A stretch of DNA of 64,000 bases from assembly GCF_006715285.1 (NCBI RefSeq), contig NZ_VFMX01000001.1, positions 372,001-436,000 of the forward strand, written 5' to 3'. The translations under genes and the position numbers were made by a program. The notes below the pieces were generated by a model. That model had not been told where the DNA came from, did not search any database, and was given only the letters and a program-made list of their open reading frames with translations. The stretch is from Arthrobacter sp. SLBN-83. GTDB lineage: Bacteria > Actinomycetota > Actinomycetes > Actinomycetales > Micrococcaceae. Below, one piece after another: positions 35,908 to 45,267 of the stretch (positions are counted from its first letter, which is position 1; each line of letters starts with the position of its first letter).

Positions 35908-37227
35908 ATGAGGCAGCGCCGCCGCACCTGGCAGACACTTCTCACCACCACCGCACTCTTGACGGCAGCCGCCACCGGGCTCACGGCCTGCGGGGGCTCG
36001 TCATCCGCGCCGAAGGCCAGCAGCAGCCCGGCCGCCGCGTTCGAGGGCAAGGGACCCATCAACTACGTCTCCTCCCGCGATGCCTCCGGCGCCGCGAACA
36101 AGAGCATTGATGAGTGGAACGCCGCGCATCCGGATGAAAAAGTCACGTTCATCGAGCTGCCGGACTCCGCGGACCAGCAGCGCCAGCAGCTCATCCAGAA
36201 CGCCCAGATCAAGTCGGACACGTTCAGCGTGCTGAACCTGGACGTCGTATGGAACTCCGAGTTTGCCGCCAACAAGTGGGTCCTGCCGTTGCCCGCGGAC
36301 GCCGTGCCTACGGACAAGATGATCCCGGCCACCGTGAACGCCGCCAAGTACCGGGACACCCTGGTGGGTGCGCCGTACTACACCGACGGTGCGCTCTTCT
36401 ACTTCCGCCAGGACCTGCTCACCGCCGCCGGCGTTGCCGCCCCGCCCAAGACCTGGGACGAGATGAAGGACGCCTGTAAGAAGATCCTGGCCCTGCCTGA
36501 AGCCGCCGGCATGTCCTGCTACGCCGGGCAGTTCGACAAGAACGAAGCCCTCACCGTGAACTTCTCCGAGGCAGTGGCCTCCGCCGGGGGCAGCGTGGTC
36601 GATGCCGACGGCAAACCCACCGTTGACACCCCGGAAGCGAAGAAGGGCCTGTCCCTGCTGGTGGACGGGTTCAAGGAAGGACTCTTCCCCTCGGACGCCA
36701 TCACCTACCTTGAGGAACAGGGCCGCCGCGCATTCCAGGACGGCAAAGTGGTGTTCCTGCGGAACTGGCCGTTCGTCTACGCCTCCCTGAGCGCCACTGA
36801 TGGCTCCAGCAAGGTAGCCGGCAAGTTCGGCATCACCTCCATCCCCGGAACCGACGGCCCCGGCGTCTCCACCCTGGGCGGCCGCAACCTGGCCGTCTCA
36901 CCCTTCACGCCCAACAAGGCCACGGCCCTGGAGTTCATCAAGTTCTTCACCAGCGAAGAGCAGGCCAAAAAGCGCCTCGAACTGAGCTCCCGCGCACCCG
37001 CCTACGCCGACCTCTACCAGGACCAGGCCGTCGTGGCCAAGCGCCCGTTCTTCCCCACCCTGCTTGAGTCCCTGCAGAACGCCCAGCCCCGCCCCAAGGT
37101 GGTCCAGTACGGCGCCACCACCAAGGCCATCCAGGAAGAGGCCTACGCCGCGATCACCGGCCAGAAGACCACGGACGCCGCCCTGGCCGACATGCAGTCC
37201 AAGCTCAAAGAGATCTCCTCGAAATGA
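35908..37227 (+). CDS. ABC sugar-binding lipoprotein (alpha-glucoside)
   Basis: A 439-residue family 1 solute-binding protein with a lipobox LTAC (Cys28) and a Ser/Pro tether. The start at 35908 follows AGAAGGAG; an in-frame ATG at 35876 has no ribosome site. Pattern YVSSRDASGAANKSIDEWNAAHPDEKVTF and the GAPYYTDGALFYFRQDLL segment are typical of AglE/ThuE-like maltose or trehalose binders. Overlaps the next gene by ATGA. Confidence 0.88.
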   Translation: MRQRRRTWQTLLTTTALLTAAATGLTACGGSSSAPKASSSPAAAFEGKGPINYVSSRDASGAANKSIDEWNAAHPDEKVTFIELPDSADQQRQQLIQNAQIKSDTFSVLNLDVVWNSEFAANKWVLPLPADAVPTDKMIPATVNAAKYRDTLVGAPYYTDGALFYFRQDLLTAAGVAAPPKTWDEMKDACKKILALPEAAGMSCYAGQFDKNEALTVNFSEAVASAGGSVVDADGKPTVDTPEAKKGLSLLVDGFKEGLFPSDAITYLEEQGRRAFQDGKVVFLRNWPFVYASLSATDGSSKVAGKFGITSIPGTDGPGVSTLGGRNLAVSPFTPNKATALEFIKFFTSEEQAKKRLELSSRAPAYADLYQDQAVVAKRPFFPTLLESLQNAQPRPKVVQYGATTKAIQEEAYAAITGQKTTDAALADMQSKLKEISSK

Positions 37228-38240
37228 CCAGCACCGCAACGCTCAACCGGAGATTGAGCGGACCGCCCGGCGCGAACAACGCGCCGGGCGCGGGCCGCAC
37301 CCCGGGCGAAGGCCGGATGGCAGCCCTGCTGCTCTCCCCCACGCTCCTGGTGCTGGCACTGGTGATCGCCTACCCGCTCATCTCCGCCATCCACCAATCC
37401 CTGTACCGGGCCGAGTCCGGGCTTGACGCTGACGGCTACGTCACCGAAGGGGAAGCGTTCGTTGGCCTGGCCAACTACGCGGACCTCTTCGCGGGCGAAG
37501 CCGGGCAGCGGTTCCTCAACGCGTTCGGCAACACCACGTTCTTCACGGTCACCACTGTGCTGCTGGAAACCATTTTGGGCCTGGCCCTGGCGCTGGCCAT
37601 GAACCGGGCCTTCAAGGGCCGGTCCTTCCTCCGGGCCAGCATCCTTGTGCCATGGGCTGTCCCCACGGCGGTTTCCGGCCTGCTCTGGCGCTGGATCTTC
37701 CAGTCGGACGGCATCGCCAATGCCCTGCTGGGCAGCGAAATCCTGTGGACCGCGGAGGGCGCGGCCTCGAAGGTTGCCGTCATCGTGGCTGAGGTCTGGA
37801 AGACGGCACCCTTCATCGGTTTGCTGGTGCTCGCCGGCATGCAGATCATCCCTGATGAGGTGTACGAGGCCGCCAAGATCGACGGCGCGGGCTGGTGGCG
37901 GCAACTGGGCTCCATCACGCTCCCGCTGGTCAAGCCCACGCTGCTGGTGGCCGTGCTGTTCCGCATGCTCGACGCGTTGCGCATGTTCGACCTGCCCTTC
38001 GTCCTCATCGGCCCGGGCAAGCAGTCGGTGGAAACGCTGTCCATGCTGGCGTGGGACGAGTCCAACCAGCTCCGGTACGGCTCGGCGTCGGCCTTTGCCG
38101 TGATCCTGTTCCTCTACGTCGCGGCCGTGGCCATCGTGTTCGTCAAGGTGCTGGGCGCAGACATCACCGGTGCAAAGCAGCTGGGCAGCAAGCGCCGTGC
38201 CCGCAAGACAGACCGCATCCGGAAAGGCGAGGCCGCCTAA
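37224..38240 (+). CDS. ABC sugar permease, MalF type (alpha-glucoside)
   Basis: A 338-residue permease with six helices after a Gly/Pro/Arg-rich cytosolic start, a long first periplasmic loop and the EAA loop EVYEAAKIDGAGWWRQLGSITLP. The C-terminus is basic. Coupled to both neighbours by overlaps. Confidence 0.9.
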   Translation: MTSTATLNRRLSGPPGANNAPGAGRTPGEGRMAALLLSPTLLVLALVIAYPLISAIHQSLYRAESGLDADGYVTEGEAFVGLANYADLFAGEAGQRFLNAFGNTTFFTVTTVLLETILGLALALAMNRAFKGRSFLRASILVPWAVPTAVSGLLWRWIFQSDGIANALLGSEILWTAEGAASKVAVIVAEVWKTAPFIGLLVLAGMQIIPDEVYEAAKIDGAGWWRQLGSITLPLVKPTLLVAVLFRMLDALRMFDLPFVLIGPGKQSVETLSMLAWDESNQLRYGSASAFAVILFLYVAAVAIVFVKVLGADITGAKQLGSKRRARKTDRIRKGEAA

Positions 38241-39139
38241 TGACCATCACAGACCTCCGGGCCCTCTCCAAGGCCGGGGACCCGGCGTCGGACGGCACCC
38301 TTGCGGGCAAGCACAAACGTACCTGGCGCTCCTACTCCGTCTACGCGGGCCTGGCCCTGATCATTGTCTACTGCCTGGCGCCGTTCTACTGGATGGTCGT
38401 CTCAAGCCTGCGCCGCACCGCCGACATCTTCGACAACACCCTCCTGCCGAACCCCTTCTCACTCGAAAATTACACCAAGGTGTTCGACGGCTCCACGATG
38501 TTCGGCCAGGCGCTGCTGAACAGCCTGATCGTGGCGGGCGTGACCACCGTTGCCGCCCTGGTGCTGGGCGTCTTCGCCGCCTACGCCATTTCCCGGCTGA
38601 ACTTCCGGTTCAAGTCCGTGATCCTCGGCGTCATCATCGCCACGTCCATGTTCCCGGGGATCTCCGTGGTGGTGCCCCTGCTGCGGTTCTTCACGGACCT
38701 TGGCTGGATCAACACCTACCAGGCAATGATCATCCCCAACCTGTCCTTCGCCATTCCGCTGGCCGTCTGGAACCTCACCACGTTTATGAAACAGCTGCCG
38801 TTCGACCTTGAGGAAGCCGCGATGATCGACGGCTGCACCAAGTGGCAGGCATTCCGGAAGGTCCTGCTGCCGCTGGCCGCCCCGGGTGTGTTCACCACCG
38901 CGATCCTGACCTTCATCCACAGCTGGAACGAGTTCATCATTGCGCTGTCCATGATCAACGACCCGAAAATCCAGACCGCCACGGTGGCCATCTCCAAGTT
39001 CACCGGCGCCACGGAGTTCCAGGCGCCGTTCGGTGAGCAGATGGCCGCCGGCGTCATCGTCACCATTCCGCTGGTGATCATGGTGCTGGTGTTCCAACGC
39101 CGGATTGTCGAAGGCCTCACGGCTGGAGCCGGCAAATGA
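38240..39139 (+). CDS. ABC sugar permease, MalG type (alpha-glucoside)
   Basis: A 299-residue permease. The ATG shares a base with the TAA of the preceding gene. Six helices, a MalG-type periplasmic segment (SSLRRTADIFDNTLLPNPFSLENYTKVF) and EAA loop DLEEAAMIDGCTKWQAFRKVLLP are visible. Overlaps the GH13 gene by ATGA, so the hydrolase is translated with the transporter. Confidence 0.9.
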   Translation: MTITDLRALSKAGDPASDGTLAGKHKRTWRSYSVYAGLALIIVYCLAPFYWMVVSSLRRTADIFDNTLLPNPFSLENYTKVFDGSTMFGQALLNSLIVAGVTTVAALVLGVFAAYAISRLNFRFKSVILGVIIATSMFPGISVVVPLLRFFTDLGWINTYQAMIIPNLSFAIPLAVWNLTTFMKQLPFDLEEAAMIDGCTKWQAFRKVLLPLAAPGVFTTAILTFIHSWNEFIIALSMINDPKIQTATVAISKFTGATEFQAPFGEQMAAGVIVTIPLVIMVLVFQRRIVEGLTAGAGK

Positions 39140-40734
39140 GCGGCAACTGGTGGGAATCCGCCGTCATCTACGAGGTGTACCCGCGGTCCTTTGCGGACGG
39201 GAACGGCGACGGCGTGGGCGACCTCGCCGGCCTGATCGAACGGCTGCCCTACATCGCCGCACTCGGAGTGGATGGGATCTGGATGACCCCCTTCCAGCCC
39301 TCGCCGCAGGTGGACCAGGGCTACGACGTCAGCGACTATTGCGGCGTGGATCCCCTGTTCGGGGGCATGGCGGACTTTGACCGGCTCCTCGCGCGGGCCC
39401 ATGCCCTTGGCCTCCGGGTCCTGCTGGACGTGGTTCCCAACCACTGCTCGTCCCAGCACCCGCTGTTCCAGGAGGCACTGGCCGCCGCCTCGGGTTCGCC
39501 GGAGCGGGAGCTGTTCCACTTCGTGGAGGGCCGCAGCTCATCCCCCGACAACCCCAGCGACCTTCCGCCCAACAACTGGCAGAGCGTCTTCGGCGGGCGG
39601 GCCTGGTCCCGGGCCAACCCCGGCTCACAAACCGACACCGAGTGGTACCTGCACCTGTTTTCCTCCGGGCAGCCGGACTGGAACTGGCGGAACCCGGCGG
39701 TGGGCGACTACTTCGAAGGCGTGCTCCGCTTCTGGTTCGACAAGGGCGTGGACGGCCTGCGGATCGACGTGGCCCATGCCCTCTTCAAGGCCGACGGGAT
39801 GCCGGACGCACCCTCGGAAAGCCCAGTGGTGGACGGACTGCGTTCCAACCCCCTGGTGTCCGACCAGGAGGAGGTGCACGAGGTGTACCGGCGCTGGCGG
39901 CGGCTGGCAGAGGAGTACCAGCCGCACCGGCTGCTGGTGGGCGAAGTGAACCTGGAGCCACTCCGGGCGGCCCGCTATACCCGTGCCGACGAGATGCACC
40001 AGGCTTTCGCCTTTGCGTTCGTGAAGCTCGGCTGGGACGCCGCAGCGTGGGCTCGGGTTGGCACCGAGCTGGAGGAAGCCCGGCAGTTGCATGGCGCCGC
40101 CCCCACTTGGGCCCTGGAAAACCACGACATCGTCCGCTCCGTGACCCGCTTCGGCGGCGGCGCGCTCGGGGCCAGGCGTGCCCGCGCCGCCTTGGTGGCG
40201 CTGCTGGGCCTGCCCGGTGCCGCGTACATTTACCAGGGGCAGGAGCTGGGACTGGCCGAGGTGGACGTGCCCGAGGAGGCACGCGTGGATCCTATGTGGG
40301 CCCGCGGCTGCGTCACCCGCGACGGTGCCCGCGTGCCCTTGCCGTGGACCGGGGACCCTGCCGGGAACCACGGCTTCTCGCCGGTCAGCGGAGCGGCCGC
40401 TCCGTGGCTGCCCCTCCCGGACGGCTGGGGAGAGCATGCGGTTGAGCGGCAGCAGCGTGACCGGGAGTCGCCGCTGGCGCTGGCCACCAGGGCCATTTCC
40501 CTGCGGCGGCAGCTGTGGGGGGACGGCACCTTCACCACGGACGACGGCGGCACCTGGCACGTGGGGGCAGGGAGCCTCCTGACCTGCGAACGGAACCCCG
40601 GCTTCCTGGTGGCGGTAGCCATGGGGAGTGCACCTGTGCAGCTGCCGCCCGGCGTCGTGCTTTTCAGCGCCTTCCCGTTGGAGCAGGACGGCTGGCTGCA
40701 GCCGGACAACGCTGCGTGGCTCCGCCGCTCCTAA
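39136..40734 (+). CDS. GH13 alpha-glucosidase, cytoplasmic
   Basis: A 532-residue alpha-amylase-family enzyme of the oligo-1,6-glucosidase/alpha-glucosidase type. Conserved regions: DVVPNH (98-103), GLRIDVAH with nucleophile Asp211, VGEVNL with acid/base Glu270, and ENHD with Asp331. An additional QPDWNWRNP loop is typical of GH13 subfamilies acting on small alpha-glucosides. No signal peptide, so it hydrolyses sugars after uptake. The gene order LacI - SBP - permeases - GH13 resembles the agl operons of rhizobia without the ATPase. Confidence 0.92.
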   Translation: MSGNWWESAVIYEVYPRSFADGNGDGVGDLAGLIERLPYIAALGVDGIWMTPFQPSPQVDQGYDVSDYCGVDPLFGGMADFDRLLARAHALGLRVLLDVVPNHCSSQHPLFQEALAAASGSPERELFHFVEGRSSSPDNPSDLPPNNWQSVFGGRAWSRANPGSQTDTEWYLHLFSSGQPDWNWRNPAVGDYFEGVLRFWFDKGVDGLRIDVAHALFKADGMPDAPSESPVVDGLRSNPLVSDQEEVHEVYRRWRRLAEEYQPHRLLVGEVNLEPLRAARYTRADEMHQAFAFAFVKLGWDAAAWARVGTELEEARQLHGAAPTWALENHDIVRSVTRFGGGALGARRARAALVALLGLPGAAYIYQGQELGLAEVDVPEEARVDPMWARGCVTRDGARVPLPWTGDPAGNHGFSPVSGAAAPWLPLPDGWGEHAVERQQRDRESPLALATRAISLRRQLWGDGTFTTDDGGTWHVGAGSLLTCERNPGFLVAVAMGSAPVQLPPGVVLFSAFPLEQDGWLQPDNAAWLRRS

Positions 40735-40897
40735 CGCGCAGGCCCGGTTCTGGGACCAATGGCCCTACGGTCAGGGGCGTACTGCCGCCACAGTTAAGGG
40801 GCGGCTGGCCGTTGGGGCCAGGAGCGGCTGGGGGCTGTTTCCGCTGCATCTCGGGGCACAGGGCACGTGCTCCCTTACCCCGGCAGGACACATTGCT

Positions 40898-41338
40898 ATG
40901 TTCACGAAACGCACCACCCTCATCGGCGCCGCCCTGGCCCTTGGCGCTGCGGCCCTCGCAGCCCCCGCACAGGCCGCAAGCGGCAACGGCGCGGACGTCA
41001 CCAAGTTCAACGAGTGCTCGGTTTACGGCAGTTACCAGGACTGCCGCACGGGGACCGCGGTCAACCACCACGTTTCGACACCCAGCGGCGTCCAGTCCAC
41101 CTCGTCCTCCAGCAACTACACGGACACCTTGACTGTGACGGACGGCGGAACTGTCCTAAACACCATCCAGACCCAGACGCACTCCCACATGCTCGTCCGC
41201 GACGGCCAACTCCTTGAGGTGGGCCAGCATTACCGGGAGCAAACCACGGACGCCACCCGGCAGTGCTGGGAACGGGAGGACTCCCACCAGACGGGCACCA
41301 AGGTCCAGTACGACCGCGATGCGCACTACTGCCCGTGA
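40898..41338 (+). CDS. Small secreted protein of unknown function
   Basis: A 146-residue protein with a signal peptide (likely cleaved after AQA, residue 26). The mature part has four Cys (CSVYGSYQDC, QCWERED, HYCP end) and a Ser/Thr-rich middle, consistent with a disulfide-stabilised beta-rich exported protein. No family recognised. The 163-base region upstream shows no clear promoter. Confidence 0.78.
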   Translation: MFTKRTTLIGAALALGAAALAAPAQAASGNGADVTKFNECSVYGSYQDCRTGTAVNHHVSTPSGVQSTSSSSNYTDTLTVTDGGTVLNTIQTQTHSHMLVRDGQLLEVGQHYREQTTDATRQCWEREDSHQTGTKVQYDRDAHYCP

Positions 41339-41354
41339 GCGGGTGCCGCCGCTC

Positions 41355-42097
41355 CTAGGCCTCCAGGCTTCGCTCCAGGAAAGCGAGCGTGCGGGTCCAG
41401 GAGTCGGCGGCTGCTTCGGCGTTGTAGGTGTACTTGTTGGTGTCGTTGAAGAAGGCGTGACCTGCGCCCGGGTACACCACCGCCTCGAACTTCACCCCGG
41501 CCGCGCGCATGCGTGACTTCAGCCCTGGCAGCTCGTCCGTGAGCCCTGCGTCCTGATCCCCGTAAAAGGCCAGGACGGGCAGTTGATGGCGCGCAGCTCT
41601 GCGTCCTTGAACTCGGCGTGCCCGTAGAAGGGGACGGCTGCGCGCAGCCTGGGTTCGGAAACGGCCAGCGAGAAAGTGTAGGTCCCGCCCAGGCAGAAGC
41701 CCGTGGCAGCCACCCGGCCGGTCAGTCCGGCCACGCCCTCCAGGTGGTCGAAACACACGTGCAGCGCAGCAACCGCATGCTTGGCGTACTCCGGGGAGCG
41801 GATGGGTGCCATGTGCTTGCGCAGGCGTGGCTGGGCGTTGCTGCGCTGTTGGGGGTCGAACGCCGCCTCCTGCAGTTCCCCGCTGAGATCCGGCACGCCG
41901 CCGGCTCCGGACAGCAGGTCCGGGGCGACTGCCAGGTAGCCTTCCGCGGCAAAACGGTCCGCCACGTCCCTGGTGTGGGGCACCAGCCCCCACACTTCGT
42001 GGACCACCACCAGCCCGCCTTTGGGGGTTCCGGCTGCTTCACTGACGTAGGCCTGGACGGATGTCTTGGCGTTGCCGAGAGTCATCATGTTTCCCAT
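41355..42097 (-). pseudogene. Dienelactone hydrolase family gene with a frameshift
   Basis: Two overlapping frames together make one alpha/beta hydrolase. The first (from ATG 42097) carries VVVHEVWGLVPHTRDVADRFAAEGY and the nucleophile Cys in ATGFCLGGTY, and runs through RAINCP. The match then continues in the other frame with LAFYGDQDAGL (Asp) and PGAGHAFF (His) to the end at 41355. One base is missing in the CCCG stretch at about 41575-41583. Unless this is a sequencing error, the catalytic Asp and His are lost and the gene is dead. Confidence 0.8.
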
Positions 42098-42162
42098 GCG
42101 GCCAGCATGGCATGCTCCCCCGGGCCTTCCTAGGGGCTCCGGCCCCTACCTGAGGCGTTCGG

Positions 42163-43542
42163 CTACGCCTTCTGCTGCCGCCAGAACACGGAAATCCCGA
42201 ACGTCACGGCGCAGAGCACCAGCATGGCCAGCACCATCCGCATCCAGCTCTCCTGATGCACCCCGCCGGCAGCGAACACCCCGATCATCACCGTCGCGGT
42301 AATCGCGCCGACGTAGCGGCAGGTCTGGTAGATGCCGGCCGCCACGCCACGGTCCTGGGGGCGGGTGGACACGAACATGCCCTGGTTGGAGGCGATACTC
42401 ACGGTGCCGTACGGGACGCCCATCAGCGCGGTCAGGACCACCACGAACGGGATGGCCAGCGTGCCGGTCAGCAGCCACATGAGTGCCGCCACCACGGTCA
42501 AAAGGACGACGCCGGCCAGCAGCACGCGCCGCACGCCGAACCTTCCCATCGCGGAGACGGCCCACGGGGTGGCGATCACGGACATGCCCGCCAGGGGCAG
42601 CATCAGCAAACCCACGACGCCGGGATCGTAGCCGCCGGCTTCCTGCAGCAGCTGCGGCAGGCCGAAGAAGACGAAGTAGTAGACGCTGCTGAACACGGCG
42701 AAGGCCAGGTACACCAGCATCAGCGGCCGGTTCCGGCCCAGCAGCCGCAGGTCCAGGAACGGCTTGGCGAAGCGCAGCTCCCGCCAGGCAAACAGTGCCG
42801 CGAGGACGGTTCCGGCGGCCAGCATCAACCAGCGGTAGTCCGGCGCCACGTTCAATGCGGCCATCATGACCAGCAGCAGGGCACCTATGAAACCAGCGAT
42901 GCCGGGGACGTCGGAGTCCCGCACCAGCTCTGCCACACTGCCGTGCTCCCGGACCTTGTCCGGCGGCGCAGCCTTCCGCACGATCAGCAGCGCTGCCAGT
43001 GCCAGCGGAACGTTGATGAGGAAAAGCGACTGCCAGCCCACGAAGCCCACCAGCAGTCCGCCGACCACTGGCCCCACCGCGGCTGCAGAGGTGTTGGCCA
43101 TTTGCAGCCGGCCCAGCGGACGGGCGGTGTCAACCTTTGCCTGGTGGGCCAGCGCCCCCACCATCACCACGGCGCTGGGGTAGGCGGTGGCGGTGCCCAG
43201 CGCCATAACCGCCCGCGCCACGCAGAGCAGCGCGAAGTTCGGGGCCAGTGGGGCCAGGGCACACGTGATGGCCACCAGTGCCATGCCCAGCATGAACATC
43301 CGGCGCGGGCCGAACCGGTCGGCCAGCCTGCCCATGACCGGCTGCCCGGCGGCGGAGGCCAGGTAGAAGGAGGTAACAACCCAGGTAACGGCAGCGACGT
43401 CGAGCCCGAAGTCCGCGCGCAGCACCACCAGGGCGACAGCGATCATGGACGAATTAAGCGGGTTGAGTGCCGTACCCAGGCTGAGGCCGGCGACGGCCAA
43501 GGCAGTCCGGGGTTTGTTGCTCACGGTAACAGTCTGGCCCAC
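42163..43542 (-). CDS. MFS drug-efflux transporter
   Basis: A 459-residue protein with twelve or more helices. It has the drug:H+ antiporter motifs NSSMIAVAL in TM1, GRLADRFGPRRMF after TM2 and a motif C-like ANTSAAAVGPVVGGLLVG in TM5. This is the EmrB/QacA-like group. The GTG at 43542 and a second GTG six codons later are both possible starts; neither has a clear ribosome site. No regulator is adjacent. Confidence 0.85.
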   Translation of the reverse strand: MGQTVTVSNKPRTALAVAGLSLGTALNPLNSSMIAVALVVLRADFGLDVAAVTWVVTSFYLASAAGQPVMGRLADRFGPRRMFMLGMALVAITCALAPLAPNFALLCVARAVMALGTATAYPSAVVMVGALAHQAKVDTARPLGRLQMANTSAAAVGPVVGGLLVGFVGWQSLFLINVPLALAALLIVRKAAPPDKVREHGSVAELVRDSDVPGIAGFIGALLLVMMAALNVAPDYRWLMLAAGTVLAALFAWRELRFAKPFLDLRLLGRNRPLMLVYLAFAVFSSVYYFVFFGLPQLLQEAGGYDPGVVGLLMLPLAGMSVIATPWAVSAMGRFGVRRVLLAGVVLLTVVAALMWLLTGTLAIPFVVVLTALMGVPYGTVSIASNQGMFVSTRPQDRGVAAGIYQTCRYVGAITATVMIGVFAAGGVHQESWMRMVLAMLVLCAVTFGISVFWRQQKA

Positions 43543-43592
43543 CGCGGCCGCCCGGGACGATTCGGCGGGCTTCCGGCGGGGTGTGGCGTTCG

Positions 43593-44543
43593 CTACTTGC
43601 CGGCCAACGCCACCGGCAACAGCGCGTCCTCCACGGCCCGGGTCAGGTCGCGGATGACCTCCGCCTGGCCGTCATCGGCCACGCCGTCCGGGTTCTCCGT
43701 GTAGATCACCAGAGCAAATGTGGACCCGCCGTAGGTGAGCAGGGCGGCGTCATGCAGTTCGCCGGACACCTCCCCGTACTTGTGGTGGACGTCCACTCCC
43801 GGCCGGGAACCGGCGGGAATGAGGTCTTCATCGTTGGTGTCCTGCATGTAGCTGAGCAACTGGTCCGTGTTCTCCTTGTCCAGGAGCTCCCCCGCGTACA
43901 GCTTCTTCAGGATCAGCGCCATGTCCGCGGCGGTCAGGAGATTCTGTTCGGGGTCGTACGTGACCCCGATGGAGTCCGCGTAGGCGATCAGCTGCGGGTA
44001 CCCCACGGCGTCCATCAGCAGCAGCCAGGAATCGTTGTTGCTGTCATTGACCATGGCCTTGAGCTGGAATGCGGCGTCGTAATCGCCCATGGGTGCGTCC
44101 AAACTGGCCTGCCCTTCCTCCACCAGGTGGTAGTAGGCGGCGGCTGTCAGGATTTTCGCCGTGCTGGCTGCCGTGAAGGTGTCCTGGTCCCCGAAAGTCC
44201 GTTCTGCACCCCCGGAGACGTCGGCGAGCGCCAGCCCAATCCGGTATTGGTCCGCTTCGCTCAGGATGTTCTCCACGTTGTCCTGCAACGACGGCGGGGC
44301 TGCCGCCACCGGCGCCGCGGGCACGGCGGGCGGAGTGGGGACCACTGCACCCGACCGCGGTTCCGACCTGACCACCGCCAGGGTGATGGTGCCGACGATC
44401 ACCAGGACCACGATGAGCGCCAGGATCAGCAGCCGTCGGTTGCCCCGGGCCTTACCGGAACCAGGCTTGCCGGGGGCCGGCCTGCGGGGCACAGGCGGCG
44501 GAGCCTCGCGGCCTGGTGTGGGCACCACGTGGTGCTCGGACAT
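43593..44543 (-). CDS. Membrane-anchored class A beta-lactamase-fold serine hydrolase
   Basis: A 316-residue protein. A Pro/Arg-rich cytosolic segment is followed by one membrane helix (38-57), a Pro/Ala linker, and a beta-lactamase-like domain with the SxxK motif STAK (Ser127, Lys130), an SxN-like SNN (168-170) and a KTG-like KYG (255-257). The catalytic Glu166 region is not evident. Such proteins are more likely peptidoglycan-related or inactive than antibiotic-hydrolysing. ATG 44543 follows AGGAG. Confidence 0.8.
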   Translation of the reverse strand: MSEHHVVPTPGREAPPPVPRRPAPGKPGSGKARGNRRLLILALIVVLVIVGTITLAVVRSEPRSGAVVPTPPAVPAAPVAAAPPSLQDNVENILSEADQYRIGLALADVSGGAERTFGDQDTFTAASTAKILTAAAYYHLVEEGQASLDAPMGDYDAAFQLKAMVNDSNNDSWLLLMDAVGYPQLIAYADSIGVTYDPEQNLLTAADMALILKKLYAGELLDKENTDQLLSYMQDTNDEDLIPAGSRPGVDVHHKYGEVSGELHDAALLTYGGSTFALVIYTENPDGVADDGQAEVIRDLTRAVEDALLPVALAGK

Positions 44544-44580
44544 ACAAGGGCTCCTGTCCCGCCTCGGCAAACACAAACAA

Positions 44581-44609
44581 CGTCAGCGCGGCCATGAGCC
44601 GCGCTGACG
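44581..44609 (-). terminator. Strong hairpin, probable leftward terminator
   Basis: CGTCAGCGCGGC (44581-44592) and GCCGCGCTGACG (44598-44609) form a 12-bp stem with a 5-base loop. Leftward it is followed by TTGTTTGTGTT. It lies 198 bases after the GNAT gene stop and just before the beta-lactamase-fold gene start. Confidence 0.55.
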
Positions 44610-44806
44610 CTGCCGATTAAATCACCGGAGGATGGGAGCTTCCTGAAGGCCTGCAGGTGTTCCGCGCCACGCTGCCGAAGCGCGGAACAGGGAATCATTT
44701 CGACGCCGGGAGTCCATGTCGACGCGCAAATTACTCTGCGCGCACCAAATTCTGCGTGCGCCAGGGAATGTGCGCGTCGAAAAACGTTTTGCGCACCGAA
44801 ATCTGC

Positions 44807-45160
44807 TTAGCCGCGGGTGCGGGCAGCGAGTGCCGTCTCCAGGAACTCCAGGTGCGCCGGGGTAACTGCAACCACGCTGCCCAGGTATTCAGGGTGCTTG
44901 GCCAGGAACTTCTTGATGAACGGGCACACCGGAACTATGCCGCTGCCCGCTTCCACGGTGCTGTCCAGGGCAGCCGTGGCGAGCCGGCCGGCCAGACCCT
45001 GCCCGCCGTATTCCTCATTGACCACCGTGTGGTAGAAAATCCGCTGCGGCGACTCCCCGCCGTCGTACTCCTTGTACGCTGCCTTGCCAATGACGTTGCC
45101 GGCGTCGAGGAGCTCGAAGCGTTCGCGCTCGGGGTTGTGGCGGACGGTGATGTCGCTCAA
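44807..45160 (-). CDS. GNAT-like N-acetyltransferase (YjdJ/COG2388 type)
   Basis: A 117-residue compact acetyltransferase-fold protein: RERFELLDAGNVIGKAAYKEYDGG, IFYHTVVNEEYGGQGLAGRLATAALD (acetyl-CoA loop) and the C-terminal VVPVCPF-type motif (here IVPVCPFIKKFLAKHPEY). The start is taken as TTG 45160 because AAAGGAG lies just upstream; the ATG at 45199 gives an untypical N-terminus and no ribosome site. The natural acceptor is unknown. Confidence 0.8.
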   Translation of the reverse strand: MSDITVRHNPERERFELLDAGNVIGKAAYKEYDGGESPQRIFYHTVVNEEYGGQGLAGRLATAALDSTVEAGSGIVPVCPFIKKFLAKHPEYLGSVVAVTPAHLEFLETALAARTRG

Positions 45161-45267
45161 GGGGAACTCCTTTGTTTGCGGGTGGTGCTGCCCGTGCAAA
45201 GCCTAACCCGGCACGGGCAGCACCTATTTCCGCAAGCGGCGGTTCCCTCGCGGCATTACCCGCCGGG

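Noticed and set aside
42256..43704. 482-codon plus-strand frame opposite the MFS gene, rich in His and Gln
   Set aside because: Composition is typical of antisense shadow; the minus frame encodes clear MFS helices and motifs.
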